Part shown: piece after piece, positions 42,936 to 50,429 of the stretch
Numbering within the stretch: position 1 is the stretch's first letter
Layout: every line of letters begins with the position of its first letter
Source of the DNA: JAMXLO01 sp963719805
Lineage (GTDB): Bacteria > Pseudomonadota > Alphaproteobacteria > Acetobacterales > Acetobacteraceae
Reading direction: 5' to 3'
Assembly: GCA_963719805.1 (NCBI GenBank)
Contig: CAVRDF010000007.1
Location: 496,001 to 560,000, forward strand
DNA length: 64,000 nucleotides
Translations under genes and position numbers: made by a program
The notes under the pieces: generated by a model
What the model was told of the DNA's origin: nothing
The model's database searches: none
What the model saw: only the letters and a program-made list of their open reading frames with translations

Positions 42936-43972
42936 TGCATGCCTCGCTTATCGTGCCAGCGCCGTTCGATGCGGTGTCGGGCGGCTACGCATACGATCGC
43001 CGCATCGTCGCGGGGCTGCGCGATGCCGGCCACACGATGCGCGTGGTCGAACTGCTCGGCGCGCATCCGGTCACCGACGAGTTCGCCCGCGACGCTGCCT
43101 GCGCCGCGTGGGACGGCATCGCGTCCGACTCGCGCCCGATCATCGACGGATTGGCGCTGCCGGCATTCGCCGGACTCGACGATGCTCTGTCGGCGCGCAA
43201 CGCGGTCGGGTTGATCCATCATCCGACGGCGCTGGAGACCGGTTTCGATGCGGATCAGCGCGCCGCGCTGATGACCATCGAGAAACGCCTGATGCCGCGT
43301 CTGTCGCGCATCGTCGCCACCAGCGAGACCACCGCGGAAAATCTGGTCAGCACCTTCGGCGTCAGCCGCGAGCGCATCCGCATCGTGGTGCCCGGCACCG
43401 ATCCGGCGCCGCGCAGTCCCGGTTCCGCCGCACAGACATGCCACATCCTGTCGATCGGCACGCTGATCCCGCGCAAGGGTCACGATGTGCTGCTGCGCGC
43501 ACTGGCGCGGCTGTTCGATCTCGACTGGCAACTCACCATCGTCGGCTCGCCCGAGCGCGATCCGGCATATGCACAGTCGCTCGCCGCACTCGTCGAGGAA
43601 CTCGGCATTGGCAAACAGGTGCGCTTCGCCGGTGAAGTCGTCGGCGACGCATTGGAAGCGCTGTGGCGGCAGGCCGACATCTTCGCGCTGGCGACTCGTT
43701 GGGAAGGCTTCGGCATGGTGATCGCCGAGGCGCTGAAGCGCGGCGTGCCGGTCGCCGTCACCGATGGCGGCGCGGCCGGCAAGCTGGTGTCGGGGGAAGC
43801 CGGCGTGGTGTGCCCTCTCGATGACCGGATCAATCTGTCGAAGGCGTTGCGCCGGATCATCTTCAGCAAGGAACTGCGCCACGGCATGGCGGAAGCCGCA
43901 TGGCAAACCGGCGCGGCGCTGCCCGACTGGCCGGTACAGGTACAGGCATTCACTCAGGCCCTCGCCGATTGA
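42935..43972 (+). CDS. GT4-type glycosyltransferase
   Basis: A 345-residue GT-B glycosyltransferase. The N-terminal domain begins with SLIVPAPFDAVSGGYAYDRRI (acceptor side). The C-terminal domain has GTLIPRKGHDVLLRAL and the nucleotide-sugar motif WEGFGMVIAEALKRGVPVAVTDGGAAGKLV in outline (E-x7-E, near residues 253-261). It transfers a sugar from a nucleotide donor to an acceptor in the cytoplasm. Its context between a PTPS-like protein and a methyltransferase suggests that the acceptor is a small pterin-like molecule rather than polysaccharide, but that is inference. Confidence 0.85.
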   Translation: MHASLIVPAPFDAVSGGYAYDRRIVAGLRDAGHTMRVVELLGAHPVTDEFARDAACAAWDGIASDSRPIIDGLALPAFAGLDDALSARNAVGLIHHPTALETGFDADQRAALMTIEKRLMPRLSRIVATSETTAENLVSTFGVSRERIRIVVPGTDPAPRSPGSAAQTCHILSIGTLIPRKGHDVLLRALARLFDLDWQLTIVGSPERDPAYAQSLAALVEELGIGKQVRFAGEVVGDALEALWRQADIFALATRWEGFGMVIAEALKRGVPVAVTDGGAAGKLVSGEAGVVCPLDDRINLSKALRRIIFSKELRHGMAEAAWQTGAALPDWPVQVQAFTQALAD

Positions 43973-44787
43973 GCGAACGCTTCGACGCCGATTGGCTGGC
44001 GCTGCGCGAACCGTTCGACCACGCCGCACGCAGCGCAGCACTCGCACAACGTCTGGCATCGATGTTGCCCGCGCGCCCCAGCATCATCGACCTCGGCGCC
44101 GGCACCGGTAGCCTGTTCCGCTATCTCGCACCGATCATCGCGCGCCGGCAGGACTGGCTGCTGCTCGATGCCGACACCGCGTTGCTGGATGAGGCATTCG
44201 GCCGCACCGCCGCCTGGGCACGGCGCCGCGGCTATGCCGCCACGGCGTCGGGCGATGCGCTCCAACTGTCCACGCCGCATGGTCTGTGGCGCATGCAGAC
44301 GCGTGCGCACGCGCTGCACGAAACGGTGAGCGCGGGCGCTGCCGATGCCGTGGTGTGCAGCGCGCTGCTCGATCTGGTTTCCGCGTCATGGCTCGATCGT
44401 CTGATCACGCAACTCGCGGTGCCGTTCCTCGCCTGCCTCACCGTCGATGGCCGCGACACCTGGCGTCCACGCCATCCACACGACGCACGCGCGCACACCG
44501 CTTTCCGCCGCGACCAGTGGCAGGACAAAGGGCTAGGCCCCGCACTCGGCGCCAATGCGTGTGGCTTCGCGCTCCGCGCTCTCGCAGCACGCGGCTTCAT
44601 CACTGCCTCCGCGCCGAGCGATTGGCACATCCCGCGCACCGCGCTCGCCATGCAGCGCGCCTTGATCGAGGGCCGCGGCGGCGGCGACGCAATCTGGCAG
44701 CAGGCCCGGTTGCGCCAGGCATTGCGCGGCAGGCTTGCCATAACCATTGGCCATCGCGACATTCTTGCCCTCCCACCGGGAGGATGA
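43969..44787 (+). CDS. class I SAM-dependent methyltransferase
   Basis: A 272-residue Rossmann methyltransferase. Motif I is IIDLGAGTGSLFRYL near residues 39-53, and the acidic residue after strand 2 lies in WLLLDAD. Start is a TTG at 43969 overlapping the glycosyltransferase stop (ATTGA). The middle (ADAVVCSALLDLVSASWLD) is motif IV-like. It probably methylates the glycosylated or reduced product of the preceding enzymes. Strong coupling in the operon (four-base overlap; four-base gap to otnK). Confidence 0.8.
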   Translation: MSERFDADWLALREPFDHAARSAALAQRLASMLPARPSIIDLGAGTGSLFRYLAPIIARRQDWLLLDADTALLDEAFGRTAAWARRRGYAATASGDALQLSTPHGLWRMQTRAHALHETVSAGAADAVVCSALLDLVSASWLDRLITQLAVPFLACLTVDGRDTWRPRHPHDARAHTAFRRDQWQDKGLGPALGANACGFALRALAARGFITASAPSDWHIPRTALAMQRALIEGRGGGDAIWQQARLRQALRGRLAITIGHRDILALPPGG

Positions 44788-44791
44788 CGCC

Positions 44792-46054
44792 ATGCTGCTC
44801 GGCGCGATCGCAGATGACTTCACCGGCGCAACCGATCTCTGCTCGATGCTTGTGCGCGGCGGCATGCGCACCGTGCAGCTCATCGGCGTGCCACGTGTTA
44901 ACGAACCCGCACCCGAGGCCGACGCCGTTGTCGTCGCGCTGAAGTCGCGCACCGCACCGGTGAAGCAGGCGGTCGAGGAAAGCCTTGCCGCGCTGCAATG
45001 GCTGCGCGCTCTCGGCTGCCGGCAGTTCTTCTTCAAATACTGCTCGACCTTCGACAGCACCGACCAGGGCAACATCGGCCCGGTCGCCGATGCGTTGATC
45101 AAGGCACTCGATGGCGGCTTCGCCCTCGCCTGCCCGGCATTCCCCGCCAACGCGCGCAGCGTCTATCAGGGCTATCTGTTCGTCGGCAACGTGCTGCTGA
45201 ACGAGAGCGGCATGCAGCACCATCCGCTGACGCCGATGACCGACGCCAACCTAGTGCGCGTGCTGGCACGCCAGACCGACGGCAAGGTCGGACTGGTTCC
45301 CTTCGCCACAGTCGACCAAGGCGCGCAGGCGATCCGCGACGCGATGCAGGCGCTCCATCAGCAAGGTCATCGCTACGCCATCGTTGATGCGGTGAGCGAC
45401 GCTCACCTGATCGCCATCGGCGAGGCCGCGGCGCAGCACTCACTGATCACCGGCGGTTCAGGTGTCGCGATGGGCCTGCCGGGAAACTTCCGCCGCGCCG
45501 GCGCATTGCCGGAACGCGACGCCGCTGCGCTGCCCGCTGTATCGGGTCATGCCGCCGTCATCGCCGGATCCTGTTCGCGCGCCACGCTCGGACAGCTCGA
45601 GCATGCGCGCGAGCGCGTGCCGGTGCTGCAACTCGATCCGCTGAGCACGCCGGATGCGCGGCAGATGGCAGCACAGGCGCGCGACTGGATCAGCGGCAAG
45701 CTCGGCGCCGCGCCGATTGTGATTGCTGCCTCGGCGCCGCCCGAGAAGGTGACAGAACTTCAGCAGCGTCTCGGCCGCGACGCCGCCGGTGCATTGATCG
45801 AGCAAACGCTGGCGCAGATCGCCGAGGATCTGGTCGCGCGCGGTGTGCGCCGCATGATCGTCGCCGGCGGAGAAACCGCTGGTGCGGCGGTATCGCGCCT
45901 CAACGTGCACAGCCTGCGTATCGGCGCCGAGATCGATCCGGGCGTGCCGTGGACCTATGCCGAAGGCGGCACCACGCCGCTGATGATGGCATTGAAGTCG
46001 GGCAACTTCGGCGGCCGCGATTTCTTCACCCGGGCCTTCGAGGTGCTGGCATGA
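44792..46054 (+). CDS. otnK: 3-oxo-tetronate kinase OtnK (four-carbon acid sugar kinase)
   Basis: A 420-residue DUF1537/four-carbon acid sugar kinase. The N-terminal LLGAIADDFTGATDLCSML, YCSTFDSTDQGNIGP and the ATP-binding C-terminal GGETAGAAVSRL and PLMMALKSGNFGG are diagnostic. OtnK phosphorylates 3-oxo-tetronate for cleavage by the OtnC-type aldolase, giving dihydroxyacetone phosphate. The ATG at 44792 has GGGAGGATGA upstream, located within the end of the methyltransferase gene. It overlaps otnC by four bases. In other genomes otnK and otnC lie with catabolic transporters; here they follow biosynthesis-like genes. Confidence 0.9.
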   Translation: MLLGAIADDFTGATDLCSMLVRGGMRTVQLIGVPRVNEPAPEADAVVVALKSRTAPVKQAVEESLAALQWLRALGCRQFFFKYCSTFDSTDQGNIGPVADALIKALDGGFALACPAFPANARSVYQGYLFVGNVLLNESGMQHHPLTPMTDANLVRVLARQTDGKVGLVPFATVDQGAQAIRDAMQALHQQGHRYAIVDAVSDAHLIAIGEAAAQHSLITGGSGVAMGLPGNFRRAGALPERDAAALPAVSGHAAVIAGSCSRATLGQLEHARERVPVLQLDPLSTPDARQMAAQARDWISGKLGAAPIVIAASAPPEKVTELQQRLGRDAAGALIEQTLAQIAEDLVARGVRRMIVAGGETAGAAVSRLNVHSLRIGAEIDPGVPWTYAEGGTTPLMMALKSGNFGGRDFFTRAFEVLA

Positions 46055-46684
46055 CCGAATCGAGATACCCGCCGCCTGCTCGTCGATCTCGCCGCCAGCC
46101 TGTTCGCGCGCGGCTTTTCCGTCGGCAGCGCCGGCAATATCAGCGTGCGGCTGGAGAGCGGCTATCTGATCACGCCGACCAATTCGAGCCTCGGCAGATT
46201 GGATTCTGCGCGGCTGTCGCGCCTCGATGCCGACTTCCGCCACGTCGATGGCGACAAGCCATCGAAGGAGGTGTTCATGCATCGCGCGTTCTATCGCGCG
46301 CGCTCCGATGCCGGTGCGGTGGTGCATCTTCACTCCACCATGGCGACCGCGGTCGCCTGTCTGCCCGATGTCGATCATGCCAATCCGATCCCACCGCTGA
46401 CGCCCTACTTCGTCATGCGTGTCGGCCGCAGCATGCCAATCGTCGAGTATTATCGCCCCGGGGACGCCGCGATGGAGCCGGCAATCCACGCCGCGGCACA
46501 TGATGCGCGTGCCGTGCTGCTGGCCAATCATGGCCCGGTGGTATCCGGCAAGACGCTGATCGATGCGGTCTATGCGGCGGAAGAACTCGAGGAAGCAGCG
46601 AAGCTGTATCTGCTGCTGCGCGGCACCACACCGCGTCTGCTGACCGCGCCGCAGGTCAACGATCTGCTGACGACGTTCGCCTAG
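46051..46684 (+). pseudogene. otnC: 3-oxo-tetronate 4-phosphate decarboxylase OtnC / class II aldolase, frameshifted near its start
   Basis: A class II aldolase/adducin-family protein of about 210 residues. The body RDTRRLLVDLAASLFARGF, GSAGNISVRLESGYLITPTN (outline), VVHLHSTMATAVA and LLANHGPVV reads to the stop at 46684, with metal-binding His in HLHST and NHGPV. The natural ATG at 46051 overlaps the otnK stop but is one frame off: ATGACCGAATCGAGATACC needs one base less (the T at about 46060). Without it the protein would begin MTERDTRRLLVDL. Whether this is an error or real inactivation cannot be told here. Confidence 0.85.
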
Positions 46685-46698
46685 GTCGCAAAGAAAAA

Positions 46699-46747
46699 GG
46701 GCGCCAGATGGCGCCCTTGATTTATCCCCCCGGCAACAGAAGCCGGG
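46699..46747 (-). terminator. bidirectional terminator pair between otnC and the histone-like gene
   Basis: GGGCGCC-AGAT-GGCGCCC (46699-46716) is flanked on the left by AAAAA, which gives a T tract for leftward transcripts; this ends the H1-like gene. A second hairpin, CCCGGC-N7-GCCGGG (46729-46747), lies beside it. The first hairpin may also serve the rightward otn operon, with a weaker TTGATTT tail. Confidence 0.65.
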
Positions 46748-46759
46748 TTAATCGCGGTG

Positions 46760-47113
46760 TCAGGACATCGAATCCGAGCCGTTGGACGGCATGGATTGCA
46801 TTGCCGGAGCCGCTGCTGCAGCCGCTTTCTTGCGGCCGCCGCCCTTCTTCCGGCCAGCGCCCTTCTTGCGTCCGCCGCCCTTCTTCGCAGCTGCCTTCTT
46901 CTTCGGTGCTGCCTTCCGGCCAGCCTTCTTCGCCGCAGTCTTCTTGCGACCAGCTGCCTTCTTGCGACCGCCGACCTTCTTCGCCGCAGCCTTCTTCTTC
47001 GGCGCAGCCTTGCGGCCAGCCTTCTTCTTCGCCGCCTTCTTCTTTCCGGCAGCGCGCATCGCCAGCGCCTGCGCGCGTGGCTGCTCGAGTGTAGGGGTCT
47101 CTTCGTTGCTCAC
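46760..47113 (-). CDS. histone H1-like Lys/Ala-rich protein
   Basis: A 117-residue, extremely basic, low-complexity protein. After a short head (SNEETPTLEQPRAQALAMRAA) come repeated AAKKK, GRKAAPKKKAAAKK and GGRKK units, then an Ala/Ser tail. This is like the C-terminal half of histone H1 and bacterial H1-like proteins (AlgR3/HctA-like), so it probably coats or condenses DNA. The GTG at 47113 has AAGGAG nine bases upstream. The 435-base region upstream (47114-47548) contains a terminator for prpC and no gene I can support. Confidence 0.75.
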   Translation of the reverse strand: MSNEETPTLEQPRAQALAMRAAGKKKAAKKKAGRKAAPKKKAAAKKVGGRKKAAGRKKTAAKKAGRKAAPKKKAAAKKGGGRKKGAGRKKGGGRKKAAAAAAPAMQSMPSNGSDSMS

Positions 47114-47497
47114 TAGGTAGAACTCCTTCTGGTGGCGCTGGTTGCTGTCATGCACAGGGCGCTGACAGGACCAGCTTCATCGGGGCGGCGCTCCAGCGTG
47201 ACCGCGCCACGCGCGCCAGTGCCGCACATGTCCGATAGCGTGATGAGGCGACCTGGCGCTGCGTGGCACCATTCTCTGCGTCGGCTCTGCGATCCCGCGT
47301 CAGACGAGGCTGCGGTCAATGGACCGTCCTTCTGTTTTCGTGCGTGCTGCAGGCGAGTCTTTCGAATCGAATGCATACGCACCGATTGCGCTTAACAGTT
47401 CCACACCGTGGCCTGTCAACAAAAAGCAACGGAATTGCCACGCGCAAAGCAAAAAAACTGCGCGTGAGTCAATATGCGATGCAATGATGTCACACAA

Positions 47498-47527
47498 AAC
47501 CGCCGCGACATCGCTATTGCGGCGGTT
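47498..47527 (-). terminator. Rho-independent terminator after prpC
   Basis: AACCGCCGC-N12-GCGGCGGTT forms a nine-base perfect stem followed, on the leftward strand, by TTGTGTG. It lies 22 bases after the prpC stop (47549) and is its natural terminator. Confidence 0.6.
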
Positions 47528-47548
47528 GATTGAGTGAATGCGACTCGC

Positions 47549-48703
47549 TCAGATGCGCTTGTCGATCGGTACGAACGGCACGTTTTCAGGTCCAACGTAG
47601 TTCGCTGTCGGTCGGATCAGCTTGTTGTCGATGCGCTGCTCGATGACATGCGCGCCCCATCCCGATGTGCGTGCGATCACGAACAGCGGCGTGAACATCG
47701 CCGTCGGAACGCCAAGCATGTGGTAGGAAATCGCGCTGAACCAATCGAGATTGGCGAACATCTTCTTGGCGTCCGACATCGTCGCCTCGATCCTGTCGGC
47801 GATGTTGAACAGCTTCATCGACCCCGCCGCCTGCGACAGCCGCTGCGCGACCTCCTTGATCACCTTGTTGCGCGGATCGGCGATCGTATAGACGGCGTGG
47901 CCGAAGCCGATGATCACCTCGCGGTTGCCCACCCGCTTGCGGATATCCGCCTCCGCCTCATCCGGCGTCGCATAGCGGCTCTGGATCTCGAACGAGACCT
48001 CGTTCGCCCCGCCATGCTTGGGTCCGCGCAGCGCGCCGATGCCCGCCGTGATAGCCGAATACATGTCGGCACCGGTGCCCGCCACCACGCGGCAGGTGAA
48101 TGTCGAGGCGTTGAACTCGTGCTCGGCGTAGAGAATGAGCGAGGTATGCATGGCGCGCACGAACATCTCGGACGGCGGCTTGCCATGCAGCAGGTGCAGG
48201 AAATGCCCGCCGATACTGTCGTCGTCGGTCTCAACGTCGATCCGCTTGCCGTTGTGCGCAAAGTGGAACCAGTAGAGCAGCGCAGAACCCAGGCACGCCA
48301 TCAGCCGATCGACGATGTCGCGCGCACCAGGCTGGTTCTGGTCATCTTTTTCCGGCAGTGCGCAGCCCAGCGCGGAGACCGCGGTGCGCATCACATCCAT
48401 CGGATGCGAGGCCGCCGGCAACGCTTCCAGCGTCTGCTTCACCGCCTGCGGCAGTCCGCGCAGCGAGCGCAGCTTCGCCTTGTAGCCGGCCAGCTCGGCG
48501 CGTGTCGGCAACGCGCCATGCACGATCAGGTAGGCGATCTCCTCGAACTCGCAGGCCTCGGCGACATCGAGGATGTCGTAGCCGCGATAGTGCAGGTCAT
48601 TGCCGGTGCGCCCGACGGTACACAGCGCGGTGTTGCCCGCGGTGACGCCGGACAGGCCGACGCCCTTCTTCGCCCGGTTGGGAAGTGCGGCTGTGTCGCT
48701 CAT
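47549..48703 (-). CDS. prpC: 2-methylcitrate synthase / citrate synthase
   Basis: A 384-residue citrate-synthase-family enzyme, the length of PrpC. Landmarks are GLSGVTAGNTALCTVG, YRGYDILDVAE, the active-site His regions HEFNASTF and GIGALRGPKHGGANE, and GFGHAVYTIADPRN. It condenses propionyl-CoA with oxaloacetate in the 2-methylcitrate cycle. The ATG at 48703 has AAGGAG upstream; the frame is open to 48805 but that part covers a repeat. It lies downstream of prpD in the same direction, supporting PrpC rather than the TCA enzyme. No prpB is adjacent; the PEP-mutase-family gene at 54742 is a candidate. Confidence 0.88.
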   Translation of the reverse strand: MSDTAALPNRAKKGVGLSGVTAGNTALCTVGRTGNDLHYRGYDILDVAEACEFEEIAYLIVHGALPTRAELAGYKAKLRSLRGLPQAVKQTLEALPAASHPMDVMRTAVSALGCALPEKDDQNQPGARDIVDRLMACLGSALLYWFHFAHNGKRIDVETDDDSIGGHFLHLLHGKPPSEMFVRAMHTSLILYAEHEFNASTFTCRVVAGTGADMYSAITAGIGALRGPKHGGANEVSFEIQSRYATPDEAEADIRKRVGNREVIIGFGHAVYTIADPRNKVIKEVAQRLSQAAGSMKLFNIADRIEATMSDAKKMFANLDWFSAISYHMLGVPTAMFTPLFVIARTSGWGAHVIEQRIDNKLIRPTANYVGPENVPFVPIDKRI

Positions 48704-48724
48704 GGTGTTGCTCCTTGCGTGATT

Positions 48725-48816
48725 CACCCTCTCCCGCGAAGCGGGAGGGTAGAGAGGGGGTGCAGGGTGTGTCGCAATACCCCCTCCTTCCCTCCCCCGC
48801 TTCACGGGAGAGGACG
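48725..48816. repeat. two family-2 palindromic repeats in the prpD-prpC gap
   Basis: The 120-base gap is filled by CCCTCTCCCGCGAAGCGGGAGGG (stem CCCTCTCCCGC / GCGGGAGGG, shown in outline) and, about 50 bases on, CCCTCCCCCGCTTCACGGGAGAGG (outline). Together they could fold into large hairpins between two co-transcribed genes, possibly affecting mRNA stability. Confidence 0.5.
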
Positions 48817-48823
48817 TGTTGAT

Positions 48824-50323
48824 TCAGAATATCCCCGGCTTGCCCACCGCCAATGCTCCGGCAGGCAGCGCCACATTCAGCGTGTGCAGCTCGCCCGCCT
48901 TCAATTGCGGCAGTGACTGCGCGGCTTCCAGGAAGCGGTTCGACTCGCGCGCCGAGATCACCCCTTCGCTCATCTGTTGGAACTTGCGGATGTAATCCTC
49001 GCGCCCGAACGGCTTCGCACCCAGCGGATGCGCGTTCGCTACCGCCATCTCATCGACCACACGGCTGCCATCGCGCAGCAGGATCTCGACGCGTCCGCCA
49101 AATGCCTGCTCGGCCGGATCGGTCGAGAGATAACGCCGCTCCCACTCAGGATCCTCGCGCGTCACGATCTTGTGCCACAGCTTCACCGTGTCGGCGCGGC
49201 CCGCCCGGCGCGGCGCATAGCTGTTCACGTGGTGCCAGCGCCCGTCCTGCAGCGCCACCGCGAAGATGTACATGATCGAATGATCGAGCGTCTCGCGGCT
49301 CGCCTTCGGGTCCATCTTCTGCGGATCGTTGGCACCCGTGCCGATGACCGCGTGCGTGTGATGGCTGGTGTGGATGATGATCTTCTCCACCTGCTCCACA
49401 TCGCGAATTTGCGAACGCATGCGGAACGCCAGGTCGATCAGCGCCTGCGATTGGTACTCCGCGCTGTGCTGCTTGGTGAAGCTGTCGAGGATCGCGCGCT
49501 TCGCTTCGCCCGCTGCCGGCAACGGCACCTCATAATGCGCCTCCGGTCCATCGAGCACCCACGCGATCACCGAGTCCTCGCCTTCGTAGATCGGTGACGG
49601 CGCACCTTCGCCGCGCATCACGCGATCCACCGCCTCCACCGCGAGCTTGCCGGAATGCGCCGGCGCATACGCCTTCCACGAGCTGATCTCGCCTTTGCGT
49701 GATTGCCGCGTGGTCACGCTGACATGCACCGCTTGCTGCACCGCCTGGTAGATGATTTCCGGCTTCAGGTTCAGCAGCGTGCCGATGCCTGCCGCCTGAG
49801 CGGGGCAGAGATGATTGATGTGGTCGATCTTGTGCTTGTGCAGGCTGATCGCGCGCACCAGGTCGATATGGATCTCGTATCCCGTCGCAACGCCGCGGAT
49901 CAGGTCGCGCCCCGACTTCCCCATCGTCTGCGCCACCGCGAGTATCGGCGGGATGTTGTCGCCAGGATGCGAATAATCCTGCGCCAGGAAGGTGTCGTGC
50001 ATGTCCAGCTCGCGCACCGCGGTGCCGTTCGCCCACGCGGCCCATTCCGGACTGACGCGCTTGCCCGCCGCCACACCGAACACCGTCGCCGCATTCTTGT
50101 GCGGATGCCCCAGCGCCATGTCGCGCGCGGTGACCACCGGACGGCGGTTGATCGCACCGATCGCAACCGCGGCGTTGTCGATGACGCGGTTGACGATCAT
50201 CGCCGCGACATCTTTCTCCACCGGCACCTTGTCGGCGGCGACCATGGCGATCTTCCAGGCAAACTGGTCCTCGCGCTTCAGGTTGGCCTTCGATGGGTGC
50301 ACCCTCACGTCATGCAGGATCAT
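48824..50323 (-). CDS. prpD: 2-methylcitrate dehydratase PrpD
   Basis: A 499-residue MmgE/PrpD-family protein. Family blocks are NRVIDNAAVAIGAINRRPV, HDTFLAQDYSHPGDNIPPILAVAQ (outline), the conserved Arg/Lys region VSVTTRQSRKGEISSWKAYAPAHSGKLA (outline), and HVNSYAPRRAGRADTV. It dehydrates 2-methylcitrate to 2-methyl-cis-aconitate in propionate breakdown. The ATG at 50323 has GGAGGAAAC upstream. Divergent from the amidohydrolase gene at 50425 across a 101-base gap holding a palindrome. Confidence 0.88.
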   Translation of the reverse strand: MILHDVRVHPSKANLKREDQFAWKIAMVAADKVPVEKDVAAMIVNRVIDNAAVAIGAINRRPVVTARDMALGHPHKNAATVFGVAAGKRVSPEWAAWANGTAVRELDMHDTFLAQDYSHPGDNIPPILAVAQTMGKSGRDLIRGVATGYEIHIDLVRAISLHKHKIDHINHLCPAQAAGIGTLLNLKPEIIYQAVQQAVHVSVTTRQSRKGEISSWKAYAPAHSGKLAVEAVDRVMRGEGAPSPIYEGEDSVIAWVLDGPEAHYEVPLPAAGEAKRAILDSFTKQHSAEYQSQALIDLAFRMRSQIRDVEQVEKIIIHTSHHTHAVIGTGANDPQKMDPKASRETLDHSIMYIFAVALQDGRWHHVNSYAPRRAGRADTVKLWHKIVTREDPEWERRYLSTDPAEQAFGGRVEILLRDGSRVVDEMAVANAHPLGAKPFGREDYIRKFQQMSEGVISARESNRFLEAAQSLPQLKAGELHTLNVALPAGALAVGKPGIF

Positions 50324-50410
50324 GCGTTTCCTCCGCTGGGTCCGGACCGCTGGCGTCCGGCTGCGATCCTTCGTAAGGTCTGGCGCATTGCACCGCAACT
50401 CAGTGCCAGG

Positions 50411-50429
50411 GACACTTATATATAGTGTC
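50411..50429. promoter_or_regulatory. palindromic operator overlapping the amidohydrolase start codon
   Basis: GACACT-N7-AGTGTC (50411-50416 and 50424-50429) is a perfect six-base inverted repeat around TATATAT, in the gap between divergent prpD and the amidohydrolase gene. The GTG start codon (50425-50427) lies inside the right arm. It looks like a GntR- or TetR-type dimer site. The regulator is unknown. Confidence 0.5.

Noticed and set aside
42734..44059. 441-residue frame opposite the glycosyltransferase
   Set aside because: No family motif and no ribosome site; the + strand genes overlap in an operon-like way.
34025..46066. Programmed frameshifting at the Bug and otnC break points, which share a CTCGA(T/C)TCGGTC stretch
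   Set aside because: The shared stretch lies in opposite orientation relative to the two genes, and there is no slippery run or stimulatory structure.
46760..47113. CRISPR-like or tandem DNA repeat in the H1-like gene
   Set aside because: The repetition follows Lys/Ala codons of the protein; units are irregular in length and there are no spacers.
47132..47537. Several short frames in the gap between the H1-like gene and prpC
   Set aside because: Overlapping frames on both strands with no consistent coding signal; the region looks regulatory only.
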